64,000 nt of DNA from Parasponia andersonii (Eukaryota; Streptophyta; Magnoliopsida; Rosales; Cannabaceae): NCBI GenBank assembly GCA_002914805.1, contig JXTB01000550.1:99591-163590 (forward strand). The letters are read 5' to 3'. The notes under the pieces are model-generated. The model saw only the letters and a program-made list of their open reading frames with translations, searched no databases and had not been told where the DNA came from. Both the position numbers and the translations under genes were made by a program. Every line of letters begins with the position of its first letter. Within the stretch, counting starts at the first letter, position 1. Shown in pieces: positions 1 to 9,869 of this stretch.

Positions 1-109
1 CTTTCCTTTAGCTCTTCGTGTAGCTAAAAAATTCCTTAGGGAGGGTCCACTTCCAACCGGTGGATCCCGACCCTACTTTCCTTTAGCTCCTCGTATAGCT
101 AAAAATGTT

Positions 110-725
110 CCTTATGGGGTCTGCTGGCAAGCTTTTGGGCTGCGCACCCCTTTCCTCCTTGTACGTTTTCCCGGGTCATCGGCAAGCATTTTATTGCACG
201 ATGTGATTCCCAAAGTACGATTGTTTGTGAGGTCTACTGGCAAGTTTTTGTTGCACAGCTGTTTCCTCTTCGTACATTTTCTTGGGTCGTCGACGAGCGA
301 CGTGACTCCCATAGTACGAGCGTTTTTTAGGTCTGCTGGCGAGTTTTCAGCTGCGCAGATGTTTCCTCTTTGTACGTTTTCTCGGGTCATCGACAAGCGA
401 CGTGACTCCCATAGTACGAGCGTTTTTGAGGTCTGCTGGCAAGTTTTTGTTGCACAGCTATTTCCTCTTCGTACATTTTTTCGGGTCGTCGACGAGCGAT
501 GTGACTCCCATAGTACAAGCGTTTTTAGGTCTGCTGGCAAGATTTTGTTACACAGCTATTTCCTCTTCGTATGTTTTTTTGGGTCGTCGACGAGCGACGT
601 GACTGTCATAGTACGAGCATTTTTGAGGTCTACTGGCAAGATTTTATTGTACAGCTATTTCTTCTTCGTACGTTTTCTCGGGTCATCGACGAGCGACATG
701 ACTCCCATAGTACGAACATTTTTGA
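110..725. repeat. About six copies of a 99-bp tandem repeat (Gypsy 3' UTR)
   Basis: The phrase gtgactcccatagtacga recurs at 203, 302, 402, 501, 599 and 698, a spacing of 98-100 bp, with a partial unit from about 110. Copies share ggtctgctggcaag, cacagctatttcctcttcgta and gggtcgtcgacgagcga, with roughly 10-15% divergence by eye. It lies 3' of integrase, so inside the element's 3' UTR. The period is 33 codons, so a frame open in one unit stays open in many. Confidence 0.9.
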
Positions 726-739
726 TTGCGCGAGTAGTG

Positions 740-1110
740 CGTATGGTCCGCAACTGTGGAAAACCCTTTTCCGTGGCAACTCGGTATGATTTTTTGCCTG
801 TGCAACTGAGGCGTGGGGTCTGCCATTGTGGGCGGACCCTTTTCTGTAGCAGCCTGGTATGATCTTTTGCCTGTGTAAATTAAATGTTGGGTCTGCCACT
901 GTGGGCAGAAGACCTGACCTATTTCGGAATTAAGCTTTTTAATAATATAAACGTTCAGATGGGTCTCACGCGTGAATAGTGTGTGGGATCTGCCGCTGTG
1001 TGCAGACCCCTTTTCCATAGTAATCCAAAAGATGAATCTGTGTAGCAAAAAAGGGAACTTGACCTGTTTTGGATTTAAGCCTTTCAATAATACAAGCATT
1101 AACATGGTCT
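740..1110. repeat. Degenerate second repeat family in the Gypsy 3' UTR
   Basis: Variants of gtctgcca(c/t)tgtgggc followed by acccttttcc recur near 750, 820, 890 and 985. A second motif, gacctgtttcggaattaagc then tttcaataataca, recurs near 915 and 1,058. The unit is less regular than in the neighbouring 99-bp array. Confidence 0.6.
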
Positions 1111-1139
1111 TACATTATATGCATGTGTCCTACATGTGA

Positions 1140-2440
1140 TACTTTTTCAAGTGCAGAACGTTCCATGTGTTCGGCAAGTTTTTCCCGGTCTTGAGTTCTT
1201 TCAGGACATACGCACCATTGTCGAGTGCCTCGATCACCTCATAGGGTCCAATTCAATTGGAGTCCAGTTTCGAGGTATTTCCTGTTCTAACTTTCAGGAC
1301 CTAATCCCCGGCATTAAATCGTCGAGCACTAACCTTTTTTGCGTAGTAGGATCTAGCCTGCTGGTGGTACGAAGCCAGGTGGACCAGGGCCATGTCTCTC
1401 GTTTCCTCCAGGAGGTCTATGTTGCGGCTTAGCTGGCTCTCGTTTAAGGGGGGATCTCTCACCACTTCGGAACGGAGGGTCGGAAGGCCGACTTCAGTCG
1501 GGATCATAGTCTCTGAGCCGTAGACCATGGTGAACGGTGTTCTTCCAGTCGACCTCTGCTCCGTGGTCCGGTGAGCCCATACAACGGCTGGCAGCTCTTC
1601 TAACCACTTGCCTTTGGCCTCTTGCAAGTTCTTTTTGATGTTACTGAATATGGCTTTGTTCGTTGCCTCCGCTTGAACGTTCCCCTGAGGGTAGTTTATG
1701 GAAGAGAAAATGAGCCTTATATTATATAGCTCGCATAGCTCCTTGACCTTAGCATTTTGGAACTGTGTACCATGATCGGCGTGTATCTCTTTTGGAATCC
1801 TGAACCGACAGATTATGTTCTTCTAGATGAAGTTAATCATGTCTGTCTTGCTAACGGTCGTGTAGGCTTCAGCTTCTACCCATTTGGTGAAGTAATCCGT
1901 GGCCAACAGAACATACCTCTTTCCCCCTGGACTTCTGGGGAGCTCTCCGACGATGTTCAGACCCCATTTGGCAAACGGCCAGGGGGTTATATTCGAATGA
2001 AGTACCTCTGTGGGCTGGCGTTTCATTGGGGTAAACCTCTGGCACTTATCACATTTCTTGACGAATCAGACCGCCTCCATCATCATGTATGGCCAGAAGT
2101 ACCCAGCTGTTAAAGCTTTGTGGACGAGGCTGCGTCCACTAGAGTGGTTGCCGCATACTCCCTCGTGGATTTCCTCCATTAACTTTTGCGCTTCGATGGG
2201 ACCTATGCACCGCAGCATCGGGCCCATTGTCGATCTCCTGTATAGTCCTTCCTCTACCATCGAGTACCTGGCAGCCTTCAACCTAATAGACCTTGCTTCT
2301 CGGGGGTCCGTGGGTAGGTTCCCCAACGTCAAATACTGGGTGATGGGTTTTATCCACCCTTCGTCAGCAGTTTCGGTTGCGAACACGTGGTGCGCAGGGG
2401 TTTGCGAGGGGTCCTCCATGCTCCCACCTTCCAGGAGAAC
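1140..2440 (-). pseudogene. Gypsy integrase, broken
   Basis: The zinc-binding HHCC region (HEGVCGNHSSGRSL, then CDKCQRF), the rve core and a C-terminal tail are readable. Stops occur at 2,066-2,068 (TGA), 1,823-1,825 (TAG) and 1,301-1,303 (TAG). In the D,D35E triad the second Asp (ADHGTQFQN) and the Glu (QAEATNKAI) are visible, but the first Asp, expected in WGxDIxG, is Asn (codon at 1,955-1,957). Confidence 0.85.
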
Positions 2441-2466
2441 TTCTATGCTTCCAGCCGTACCCCCGA

Positions 2467-2842
2467 TTGACGCACTCTTAGCTAGCTCGTCGACCCTCTG
2501 GTTCATCTCCCTAGGGATCAGTTCGATATTGAAATTGTCAAAGCGAGCTTTTGCCCCCATTACCTTGGAGAAGTACCTGTGCAACCTCGGTTCTTTTACC
2601 TCGAAGTTTCCCCCGACCTGACCCGCGATCAACTGCGAGTCAGTCTTTACTGCGATGTTCTCCACTATGAAGTGCAGTGCCAGCTCAAGGCCTTGCAATA
2701 GTGCCTCGTACTCCGCCTCATTATTAGTTGCCTTGAAACTAAGCCTCAATGCCTTCTCAACTCTGAGACCCGTTGGGGTCTGCAGGACTATCCCGTTACC
2801 TGACCCTGAGGCACTCGTGGATCCGTCGATATAGAGTGTCTA
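2467..2842 (-). pseudogene. Second (archaeal-like) RNase H domain
   Basis: After the pol RNase H and before integrase is another RNase H-fold domain: TLYIDGSTSASGSG (first Asp), TNNEAEYEALLQGL (Glu), VKTDSQLIAGQV (Asp) and IPREMNQRVDELAKSAS. The D-E-D core is present. A TAG at 2,840-2,842 stands where Trp usually precedes TLY. This extra domain is diagnostic of the Tat lineage. Confidence 0.8.
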
Positions 2843-2929
2843 GGCTGAAGGGGGGCGAAGTTGAGACATCTGAGACGGGTCGTGCTGCTCGCCAAAGGAT
2901 TTGATTTCCACCAGAAAATCCGCCATAAC

Positions 2930-3397
2930 CTATCTTTTCTTCACCGCTCGAGGCCGATACTCGATATCGTATATTCCCAGCTCGATGGCCCACTTAATCA
3001 GTCGTCCCGATAGGTCTGGCTTGGCCAAAATTTGGCGGATAGGGAAATCCATATACATGATGACCGAGTGTGCCTCAAAGTACTGCCGGAGTTTCTTTCT
3101 AGCGTTGACCAGAGCGAGGACCAGCTTTTCTGCCACACTATATTGCGTCTCGGCATCTAGAAGCATGCGGCTTATATAAAACACCGGTTTCTATTTGCCG
3201 TCTTCGTCGATGAACAGTACGGTACTGATCGCTACTTCGGATACTGCTAAATAGGCGTACAGGCACTCCCCCTCTGCTGGGGAAGCCAAGATAGGGGGTG
3301 ACTCAAATACAACTTGAGATCTGTCAGTGCCCTGTCCAGTTCCTCCCCCCAGATGACAGTAGAGCTTTTCTTCAAGCATTGGAAGAAAGGTTTGCAT
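2930..3397 (-). pseudogene. Gypsy RNase H domain (pol)
   Basis: Sequence such as PVFYISRMLLDAETQYS and KKLRQYFEAHSVIMYMD is the RNase H that follows RT in Gypsy pol. Stops at 3,191-3,193 (TAG) and 2,930-2,932 (TAG) interrupt it. Both TAGs sit where related elements typically have Gln (GKQKP and KAQAMADF contexts). It would remove RNA from RNA-DNA hybrids. Confidence 0.75.
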
Positions 3398-3399
3398 CG

Positions 3400-4401
3400 G
3401 TCAGACATCTTGGAAACGAATCGGCTGAGAGCGGCTATCTTCCCAGCTAGGCGTTGGACCTCCCGAATGGTCAACGGTCTCTGCACATTTGCGATCGAGG
3501 TCAGCTAGGTCGGGTTTGCCTCAATACCCCTCCTACTCACGATATGCCCTAGGAATTGACCAGAGGACACCCCAAATGCACATTTCTTGGGATTCAGATG
3601 CATCCGATATTGCCTCAGAATCTAAAAACATTCATCTAAGTGTCCCAGATGGTCTGAATCTTCTCTGCTCTTCACGACCATGTCGTCTATATAGACCTCC
3701 ATAGTCTTCCCTAGTAGCTTGTCAAACATTTTATTCATGAACCTTTGGTAGGTTGCCCCCGCGTCCTTCAAGCCAAATGGCATACGCCTATAGCAATACA
3801 GACCATTCTCCGTGATAAAAGCCGTGTGGATCTGGTCTTCCGCGTACAGGGGAATCTGGTTGTACCCAGAGTAGGCATCCAAAAAGCTCATTCTGTTGAA
3901 TCCCGCCATCGCATCTACCATTTGGTCGATTCTTGGCAGGGGGAAGCTATCCTTCGGGCAGGCCTTGTTCAGGTTGATAAAGTCTATGCAAATATGGTCG
4001 TCGCTGTTTTTCTTTTTTACCACTACCGGGTTGGAGACCCAACACGGGTACACGCATTCCCTGATCAGACCATTCTCCAGCAGCTTCTCTACCTCCTTGT
4101 TGATCACCCTGTTTTTGTCTGGTGCGAACCTTCAGGGTTTCTGCCTGACTGAAGGCAAGTTGGGATCTATATTCAGCCGGTGGCAGGTGTGTGCGGGGTC
4201 TATCCCGGACATGTCATCGTGGGACCATGCGAAGACGTCCTTGTTCTGCTTCAGGAATCCCAACATTTCGTTCCTTTGCTCCTCGGGTAATAAGGCCCCG
4301 ATTAGAACCACCCTCGCCAGCTCTGCCTCTTTCAAAGGGATTGCTACCAGCTCCTCGATCGTGGATTTTGGACCGTCAGACTCCTCTTCGATTCGCCTCA
4401 T
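3400..4401 (-). pseudogene. Gypsy reverse transcriptase domain
   Basis: Conserved RT blocks are readable: the linker FAPDKN, IDFxNLNKACPKDSFPLPRID, SFLDAYSGYNQI, MPFGLKDAGATYQR and the catalytic YIDDMVVKS. The two Asp of YIDD are intact. In-frame stops occur at 4,132-4,134 (TGA, in an Arg-rich stretch) and 3,622-3,624 (TAG). Downstream connection-domain sequence continues to about 3,330, where the frame shifts. Confidence 0.85.
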
Positions 4402-4428
4402 GTACGCTGGCAGGCGGTCCTTTAATTG

Positions 4429-4853
4429 CTATTCTTCCCCGGTCACAGCGCTTGCATTCGCGTCGGCTCCTCTCAGGGCGGTTGAAAAGCACTTCCTTGC
4501 AGAGGCCTGGTCTCCTTTGATGTCTATCGTATAGGTACCATCCTTTGATAGACATCTTAAGACTTGGTGAAGGGTGGAAGTGACCTCATGCATAGCGTGG
4601 ATCCATCCCCTTCCCATGATGACGTTGAAGGAGGATTGGCAGTCAATGACGACGAAGTCCACGTCCAAGCATCTCCAGTAGCACAGACATTTAGGGTCAC
4701 GATGCCCAAGGGGCAGACCTTAGTGCTGTCGAAAGCAAACAGCGGTTGACAGGTTGGCCTGAGTGTGCTTCGATCCAAGCCCATATTTTCAAATATGCTA
4801 AGGAACAGGATGTCGACGCTGCTTCCACCATCGACTAGGACCCTTCTGACCAA
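4429..4853 (-). pseudogene. Gypsy aspartic protease domain, frameshifted
   Basis: LVDGGSSVDILF is the active-site region of the plant Gypsy protease; the usual D-[ST]-G is D-G-G here, as is common in Tat-type elements. The reading frame changes near 4,660-4,690, and the second half (FVVIDCQSSFNVIMGRGWIH) continues in another frame, so bases have been lost. The protease would cleave the Gag-Pol polyprotein. Confidence 0.75.
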
Positions 4854-4865
4854 TGCGGAGTCGAT

Positions 4866-6635
4866 CTACAGTTTAATCACCAAGGGGTCATCGTGAGGCA
4901 GGTGCACCGTAGTTAAATCTTGCTGGATGAAAACGATGGGGGCTGCAGAGGTGCGACTCTCTCCCGACATCAAATGGTTGACGGAATGGCCCATTCCCCT
5001 CAGGCATTTCACTCCTCTTTCAGCTCTTTTAAGGCTTTTTTCCTTCTCCTCCTGCTCCTGGATCGGCTCTGGCCTGCCCACGATGGTCGGCACTATCCTC
5101 AGGGTCTACTCTCCTGACCCAGAGGCTTGGGTCTGTTTCCCTTTTTCAGGCCTGGTGACGTCTTCCAGTGGCTGGGTTCCACTAGATTTCACATACTGTT
5201 TCAAACTGCCGGTGTGGATCGCCATCATGACCTGTGCATAGAGGTTGCGGCAGTGGACGGTATCGTGTCCAAAGTCTATGTGAAACTAGCAATACCTATT
5301 CCTATTCTTCATATACTCAGGGATGCCAGATTTGGGCGAGTCTTTGAAAATGCCCCTATCCTTGCTTTGGAGGTAGATCACGTCGATTGGCGTGTTGAGC
5401 TCATACTTCGGCAGAGGGTCGCGGGACGTCTTCCTCCTCTTGCCATCTTTCTGACTGCTTCGAATGGGGGCTTCCTGTTTCGGAGTTACCCCTTGGTCCG
5501 GCGAGGGCCTCTTTACCCCTTGCGGGGCCGGGGGTTGTGTCGATGTTGTTGTTATCACGGCGGAGGTCTTGGGCACCTTTTGGTGGCTTTCCAGCACCCT
5601 AAATATCCCTTCTGACTTCGCCTGGATATCCGCTATATCGTACGGGAGATTCAAAAGGAGGTGGTCCGATAGCATTGATCCTGGCTGCAGGCTCCTGACA
5701 AATGATCCTGCAGCTTGGACCGAGTCTGCGTTATGGACTAGGGACATTACCTCGAGGAAACACGACAGGTAGTCTCGTGGAGACTCATCTGCAGCCTACT
5801 CCAACCGGTCAAGGACTCGCATGGGTTTTTGCTGTCTCCGAACACCCCCGTACTACTTTAGGAAAAGTTTGTAGAAATCTTCGAACCCGTTTATGGATTT
5901 TTCCGGGAGCTGTCTGAACCATAGCAGGACTGGTCCTGCCAGAGTCGTAGAGAAGACTTTACAGGTCACGGCCTCGTCCCTGGTTTCCAAGGCCATCTTC
6001 TGTTGGAAGTGGTATATGTGATCGAGGGGGTCGGTTTTCCCCTCGAACGACTTGAAGGTCGGGGTTGTGAAGTCCCTCGGCCTGGGCTCCATTTGGATCT
6101 AGTCGGTGAAGGCCGTCCGGTTGATCCCTCGCACCGTTTGCTCTGTTAGATCGTCGGCGGTCTGGCTGTGATGGGCCCTGAGTCTCTTACCCAACTCCGC
6201 CATCATCTCTTGCTTCCAGTCGGGAGGCGTACCTCCTGGGCTTCCATGGGGTCTTCCGCCCATCGCCTCTCTGGCCTGGAGGGGTCTCGACTGGCTTTGC
6301 CGTGCCCCCTGCATCCGCGATCCGGATGAGGTGGGAATTTCTCCTCGTGGTTGGCTTCCAAATTCTTGTTGGACTTCTTCGTCAAAATCTTCTCTCCGCT
6401 GGCTTCTATCTTCACTCGCCAACAGCCCTTCGAGGCGGGCGTTATCTCTGCGTACCTCCGCGACTTCGTCCCTTAATCTTAGTACGGTCTCGTGGGCTAT
6501 CTCTGCCATCTGGTTCGCTTCCGTCAGGGCGGCGAGCATCTGATCCAGCTTCTGCTCTAGGTCTAGTCGTGCTTCTCGGGAGCTCCCTTTAGCGTCGGGA
6601 CGTGTGCTCCTGGTTGTCATCCTCGAGGGTGCCAT
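4866..6635 (-). pseudogene. Gypsy gag (Tat type), broken
   Basis: One minus-strand frame runs from the ATG at 6,635 through gag, interrupted by TAG stops at 6,099-6,101, 5,853-5,855, 5,286-5,288 and 4,866-4,868. The N-terminal part has a predicted coiled coil (heptad-like LDQMLAALTEANQMAEIA). The central part matches the retrotransposon gag capsid core (LDHIYHFQQKMAL, LLWFRQLP). A degenerate zinc-binding patch (FHxDFGHDTxHC) follows the third stop. Several stops fall where related elements carry Gln or Trp. The product would form the virus-like particle; this copy cannot encode it. Confidence 0.8.
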
Positions 6636-6712
6636 CCGACATTATATGGCCTTTTGTTCGTGGAGAGCGCGATCGTGATTTTCCCACTCTTTTTCTCACG
6701 CTCAATCGTTGT

Positions 6713-6730
6713 TTCCCACAGATGGCGCCA
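6713..6730 (-). other. Primer binding site of the Tat-type element
   Basis: The minus strand reads TGGCGCCATCTGTGGGAA directly after the LTR end. TGG plus GC-rich bases complementary to a tRNA 3' CCA end is the usual Gypsy PBS form. Which tRNA it pairs with cannot be settled here. Confidence 0.7.
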
Positions 6731-6733
6731 AAC

Positions 6734-7506
6734 TGTTGGAGCGGTTTCTCACCAGCCGTCCACGTGTCTCTGAACTGTTGATGCTGTACTCTCTAATTGT
6801 CCACGTGTCCTCGCTATCCCAAAAGTGCCCTGAACTCTAGGCAGGGTCGGAGAGGCATAGGTGGCCACCTGCAAAGACTCTCCGATGCTTAAGTCAGTGG
6901 CCTATCTTTGATTCAGGGTAGCAAGGAATTAGTTCTATATGAGTATATATTTGTTTCTTACTCATAAGCTTTTTTCATACACTTCTTTCTTGTAAGCGTA
7001 CATGCCCCTCTCAGGAACGCATGTCTCATATATATGTAGTCCTGAGATTGTGAACCACTCAGGTCTCAATATCAGGACTGAGTACCTTTTTCCTCAAAAT
7101 GTTTCCCAGAGGTTACGGGCCGAGATTACCATGATCATCTTTGTATCGTTGTAGCTTGGTTTCCACCGCCTCCTATGGCTTGAATCTGTCAGGAGTGAGA
7201 TTTGGTCAAATCGCCGTTCTGTCTGGAGTTGGGAGTTGCTTTCCATCGTAGTTTGGTGGAAGACCCTTGGGACTTCCGACCCCCCCAGCTGTCGAGGTAA
7301 GGGTCGGACTGGGCCGAGTCTATCTAGGGTCTGTGATGGACTCGGCCCTAATCTCGGACGGCCCAACGGTCGATTGTGAAATCACTTATGACTCGCGTGG
7401 CCTTTAGCTAATCACTCTCGACACCTGTCGGACGGTAGGCTCTGGTTGTGACCTGTTCTGCCACTTAATCGTCTATGTGGTGCATGATTTAGGAACGGGT
7501 CCCACA
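6734..7506 (-). repeat. 5' LTR of the Tat-type Gypsy element
   Basis: The inner end is well placed: on the minus strand the LTR ends in CCAACA at 6,739-6,734, three bases before the PBS. The outer end at 7,506 is inferred from a minus-strand TGTGGG start and is uncertain by tens of bases, because the partner LTR is outside the window. A TATA-like run near 6,936-6,955 could be the promoter. Confidence 0.6.
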
Positions 7507-7689
7507 CTCATCTTTGCTAGTCATTACCAATGTGTATAAGAAATAAATATATAAAATATTTATACAAATTGAAGCATAAAACCATAAGTGTATCCTCCCA
7601 TCATGTGTCAACAACTTAATCTGGTAGAATAAAAATAACATTGCTACTGGTTTAAATACATATAAATAACATACAAGCATTGAGAGGCT

Positions 7690-8160
7690 TACACTAAGAA
7701 TATGAGTATATCTTTAAAAAATAAGAAATACAAAATTTATTCTTTAAAAACAGACAAAGAAAAGAAATAAAATAATTTACATTAACAATACGAATATTTC
7801 TATGAGTCTTGAGAGGCATTGAGTTAGAAGCCTCACCATAGCTAATTGTAAAAAAAAACCTAAAACTTTTATACATCACAAATAATTGTTAAATGCTAAA
7901 TAATATTACAAATTTTATGTATACAAAGCTTATCCAAGTCAAATCGAATGATTTGAGTCACATAAGAGTGATTTTAGCGGTTAAAATCGCCAAAATAGAG
8001 GTCGCCGTACATTAGGAAGATGAAATTGAGAGAGTTGCGGTGAACTTAGCTAAGGAGAAGAAGAAGAGAATAAGAGCTGAGCTAGTCTTCGCCCTCATTT
8101 AAATAAGTGTTAACAATGGTTGTAATAGAACCGTCGTTGAAAGCCTTTCTTGGTATTTGT
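7690..8160 (-). mobile_element. Inverted fragment related to the CACTA-like element at 17.5 kb
   Basis: Reverse-complemented, 7,860-8,130 aligns by eye with 17,760-18,010: shared landmarks are gagctgagctagtctt/gactagctc, cacggccacctt/acggcgacct, agcaattttgattgccaaaat/ggcgattttaaccgctaaaat and atttgacttgggtaagtt/atttgacttggataagctt. No clear termini are visible, so it is a truncated and diverged copy. Confidence 0.55.
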
Positions 8161-8511
8161 GCTAGAACCTGTAAATCTCTATATCGTCAAATTTCAAACT
8201 TTGACCTGATACAGTGATGAACAAGCAATATTGTTACTTTAGGTGTATTCTACAGAGACAATATGCATGTCGTCTATAGGTATCGCCATTATAGAGCTTG
8301 TTTTCTTTAATATTTACACCCGTAAAATCAAACGGGATGCTTGTAACTAAAGTACATTGAAGAAGTGGGGAGAACAAATAACAATCCTTAGGTGTCAATA
8401 TTACAAGAGAAGTTTAGATTGAATAGATCATTGTAGTGCTTTAGGAGTCCAATGCACTGCGTCTAAAATTAGAGCGAGCTTGCCAGCAGCCTACTACACC
8501 TCTATTCTTGA

Positions 8512-8735
8512 GTGAGCTGGAGCAAATAACACCTTTGAGTTTCTAAATTTTGATCTCGGGAAGATAATTTTTTTGTATTTAAATTTGTAATACATGATTT
8601 TTACTATTCAAAACTAGAGATATCTGGACACATTTAAGAAAATAAATAAATAAATAAATAAATCTGGACACTTGACTAGAAGGTAAATTCTACTTTTCTA
8701 CCCAAATCCTTTAGGTTCGCTAAACTACACTAGAC
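8512..8735 (-). pseudogene. RBOH relic (intron 7 and exon 7 remnant)
   Basis: The stretch aligns with 23,311-23,490 of RBOH copy 1: gagcaaataacacct, gagtttct, gaagataa, actattcaaaactagagatatctggacac and the exon 7 part ttgactagaaggtaaattctacttttctac. On the minus strand the exon would encode the segment before the FAD motif, but it now carries stops. A 40-bp duplication with taaa repeats lies between two copies of tctggacac (8,623 and 8,663). The splice-site dinucleotide context is also changed. No other exon is recognisable nearby. Confidence 0.75.
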
Positions 8736-8785
8736 TTATTTTCAAGGTCGCTTTCTCTACTAAGAAAGCTTATATATATTGAACT

Positions 8786-9073
8786 TATAAGAGATAGACA
8801 TGTGATCAATTCAAATTCAAATTCAAAAACATAAACGACTTATCAGCTCCTGATCTTTCTGTATAAAACATTCCAGGTACATCTCAAGTAATCTTTTATA
8901 TGTTGTATATTCTGTTTCCTAATTTTTAGCTTTTCTAGTTTTTATCTTGAATTTGGATTTGTAATTAACTCCATTTGTGGAGTGTATATATATATATCTG
9001 GCAAGTTGCCACAAAGTAATATGCGACAATTTTTTTTTTTTTATCTCAATGTATATTTGATCCTTTCTTTTTA
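8786..9073 (+). repeat. 5' LTR of Copia B
   Basis: It matches the interrupted LTR at 17,262-17,451 plus 19,440-19,514: shared runs include gtgatcaattcaa, acgacttatcag, tgatctttctg, tggagtg and gccacaaagta. Copia B gag begins at 9,077. The flanking gaact (8,781-8,785) recurs after the other LTR. No methionine-tRNA PBS is visible between LTR and gag, so a small deletion there is likely. Confidence 0.75.
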
Positions 9074-9076
9074 TTA

Positions 9077-9261
9077 ATGGCTAATCCCCCAGTCCAAAAT
9101 CTGGTCATTATAAATGCAGCAGCACAACTCCCGGTCAAATTGTCCCCCACAAACTACCTTCTTGGAGACCTCAGTTCCAGTCTCTCCTCTTTGGCTATGA
9201 TTTACTTGGGTTTCTTGATGGTACCAAGCCCAATCCCCCTTACATTCATCATAGCTAGTAA
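9077..9261 (+). pseudogene. Copia B gag, first part (cut by Copia A)
   Basis: The frame starts MANPPVQNLVIINAAAQLPV and continues KLSPTNYLL, the usual opening of a plant Copia Gag. A frame slip follows: the motif of the type FGYDLLGFLDGT is readable in another frame near 9,190-9,225. It ends abruptly at 9,261 where the Copia A LTR starts; the rest of gag resumes at 14,776. Confidence 0.75.
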
Positions 9262-9786
9262 TGAACAAATCAATAATTGTGACACCACTAACCACATTAT
9301 TAAAGTTATTATTCATATTATAGGAAAGAAAAAAAGCTCACCAACTAGCTGTAAGAGCAATAGTAAAAAGGTCAGCTGTAATAGCAACAGTGAAAGGTCA
9401 GCCATAATAACAATAGTAAAAAGATGGTGTTCTCATTTGTTCATACTACCTCTCAAGTTCTATAAATACGGGAGCTTCATCACTTATTTTGCATCCCATT
9501 CTAAAATTTTCTTTCTTTCTAAGAAAGAATCTAAGCCTAGAAATTCTTCTTAATGTCCCACTTATTTTCTCCTATATTATTTAGAAAGAAGTTCATTTGT
9601 TCTCTCCTTATATTTAGGGAGAAGTAAGTTCATTTTGAAATTTTTCGCAGTATTATCTATAGACATAGCCTAAATTAGGTGAGTTATATTATATCTTTTG
9701 TATATCTTATCTTTTTCATTTTACCTAAATTTTTTCAACTTGTATTTTAGTTGTGTTATCATTTCCGCAAAGTTGATCTCCTAACA
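9262..9786 (+). repeat. 5' LTR of Copia A
   Basis: Begins TGAACAAATCAATAATT and ends GATCTCCTAACA. A TATAAATA promoter box sits at 9,461-9,468. It pairs with 14,212-14,775 over its whole length with many substitutions and indels, so the insertion is not recent. Confidence 0.88.
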
Positions 9787-9787
9787 G

Positions 9788-9801
9788 TGGTACTAGAGTC
9801 A
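9788..9801 (+). other. Degenerate primer binding site of Copia A
   Basis: tggtactagagtca sits one base after the LTR and resembles the Copia consensus TGGTATCAGAGCCA, which is complementary to the 3' end of initiator methionine tRNA. Confidence 0.65.
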
Positions 9802-9869
9802 GTACTATTTACGTATATGATACTGTTCACATATAGTGAAACGATGGTAACTGAATAAATCGTAGTGAA

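Larger units (their letters stand above)
1..7506 (-). mobile_element. Decayed Tat-type Ty3/Gypsy LTR retrotransposon (3' end off the window)
   Basis: Read on the minus strand the order is 5' LTR, PBS, gag, aspartic protease, reverse transcriptase, RNase H, a second RNase H domain, integrase, then a repeat-rich 3' UTR. RT before integrase defines Ty3/Gypsy, and a second RNase H between pol RNase H and integrase is characteristic of the Tat lineage. About a dozen in-frame stops and two frameshifts (near 4,670 and near 3,330) show the copy is dead. No second copy of the 6,734-7,506 LTR occurs at the left edge, so the 3' LTR must lie outside. GC content is clearly higher than in the rest of the window. 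Confidence 0.9.

Noticed and set aside
203..725. CRISPR-like array
   Set aside because: Units are contiguous 99-bp tandem repeats with no distinct spacers, in a plant retrotransposon.
194..862. A 222-codon plus-strand open frame across the left-edge repeats
   Set aside because: The 99-bp period is a multiple of three, so absence of stops in one unit is copied along the array. It runs antisense to the Gypsy element and matches no family.
2010..2621. Plus-strand open frame of 203 codons
   Set aside because: It is the antisense shadow of the clear second RNase H and integrase coding strand.
9074..9316. Minus-strand 80-codon frame over the Copia B gag start
   Set aside because: Antisense shadow of gag and the Copia A LTR edge.
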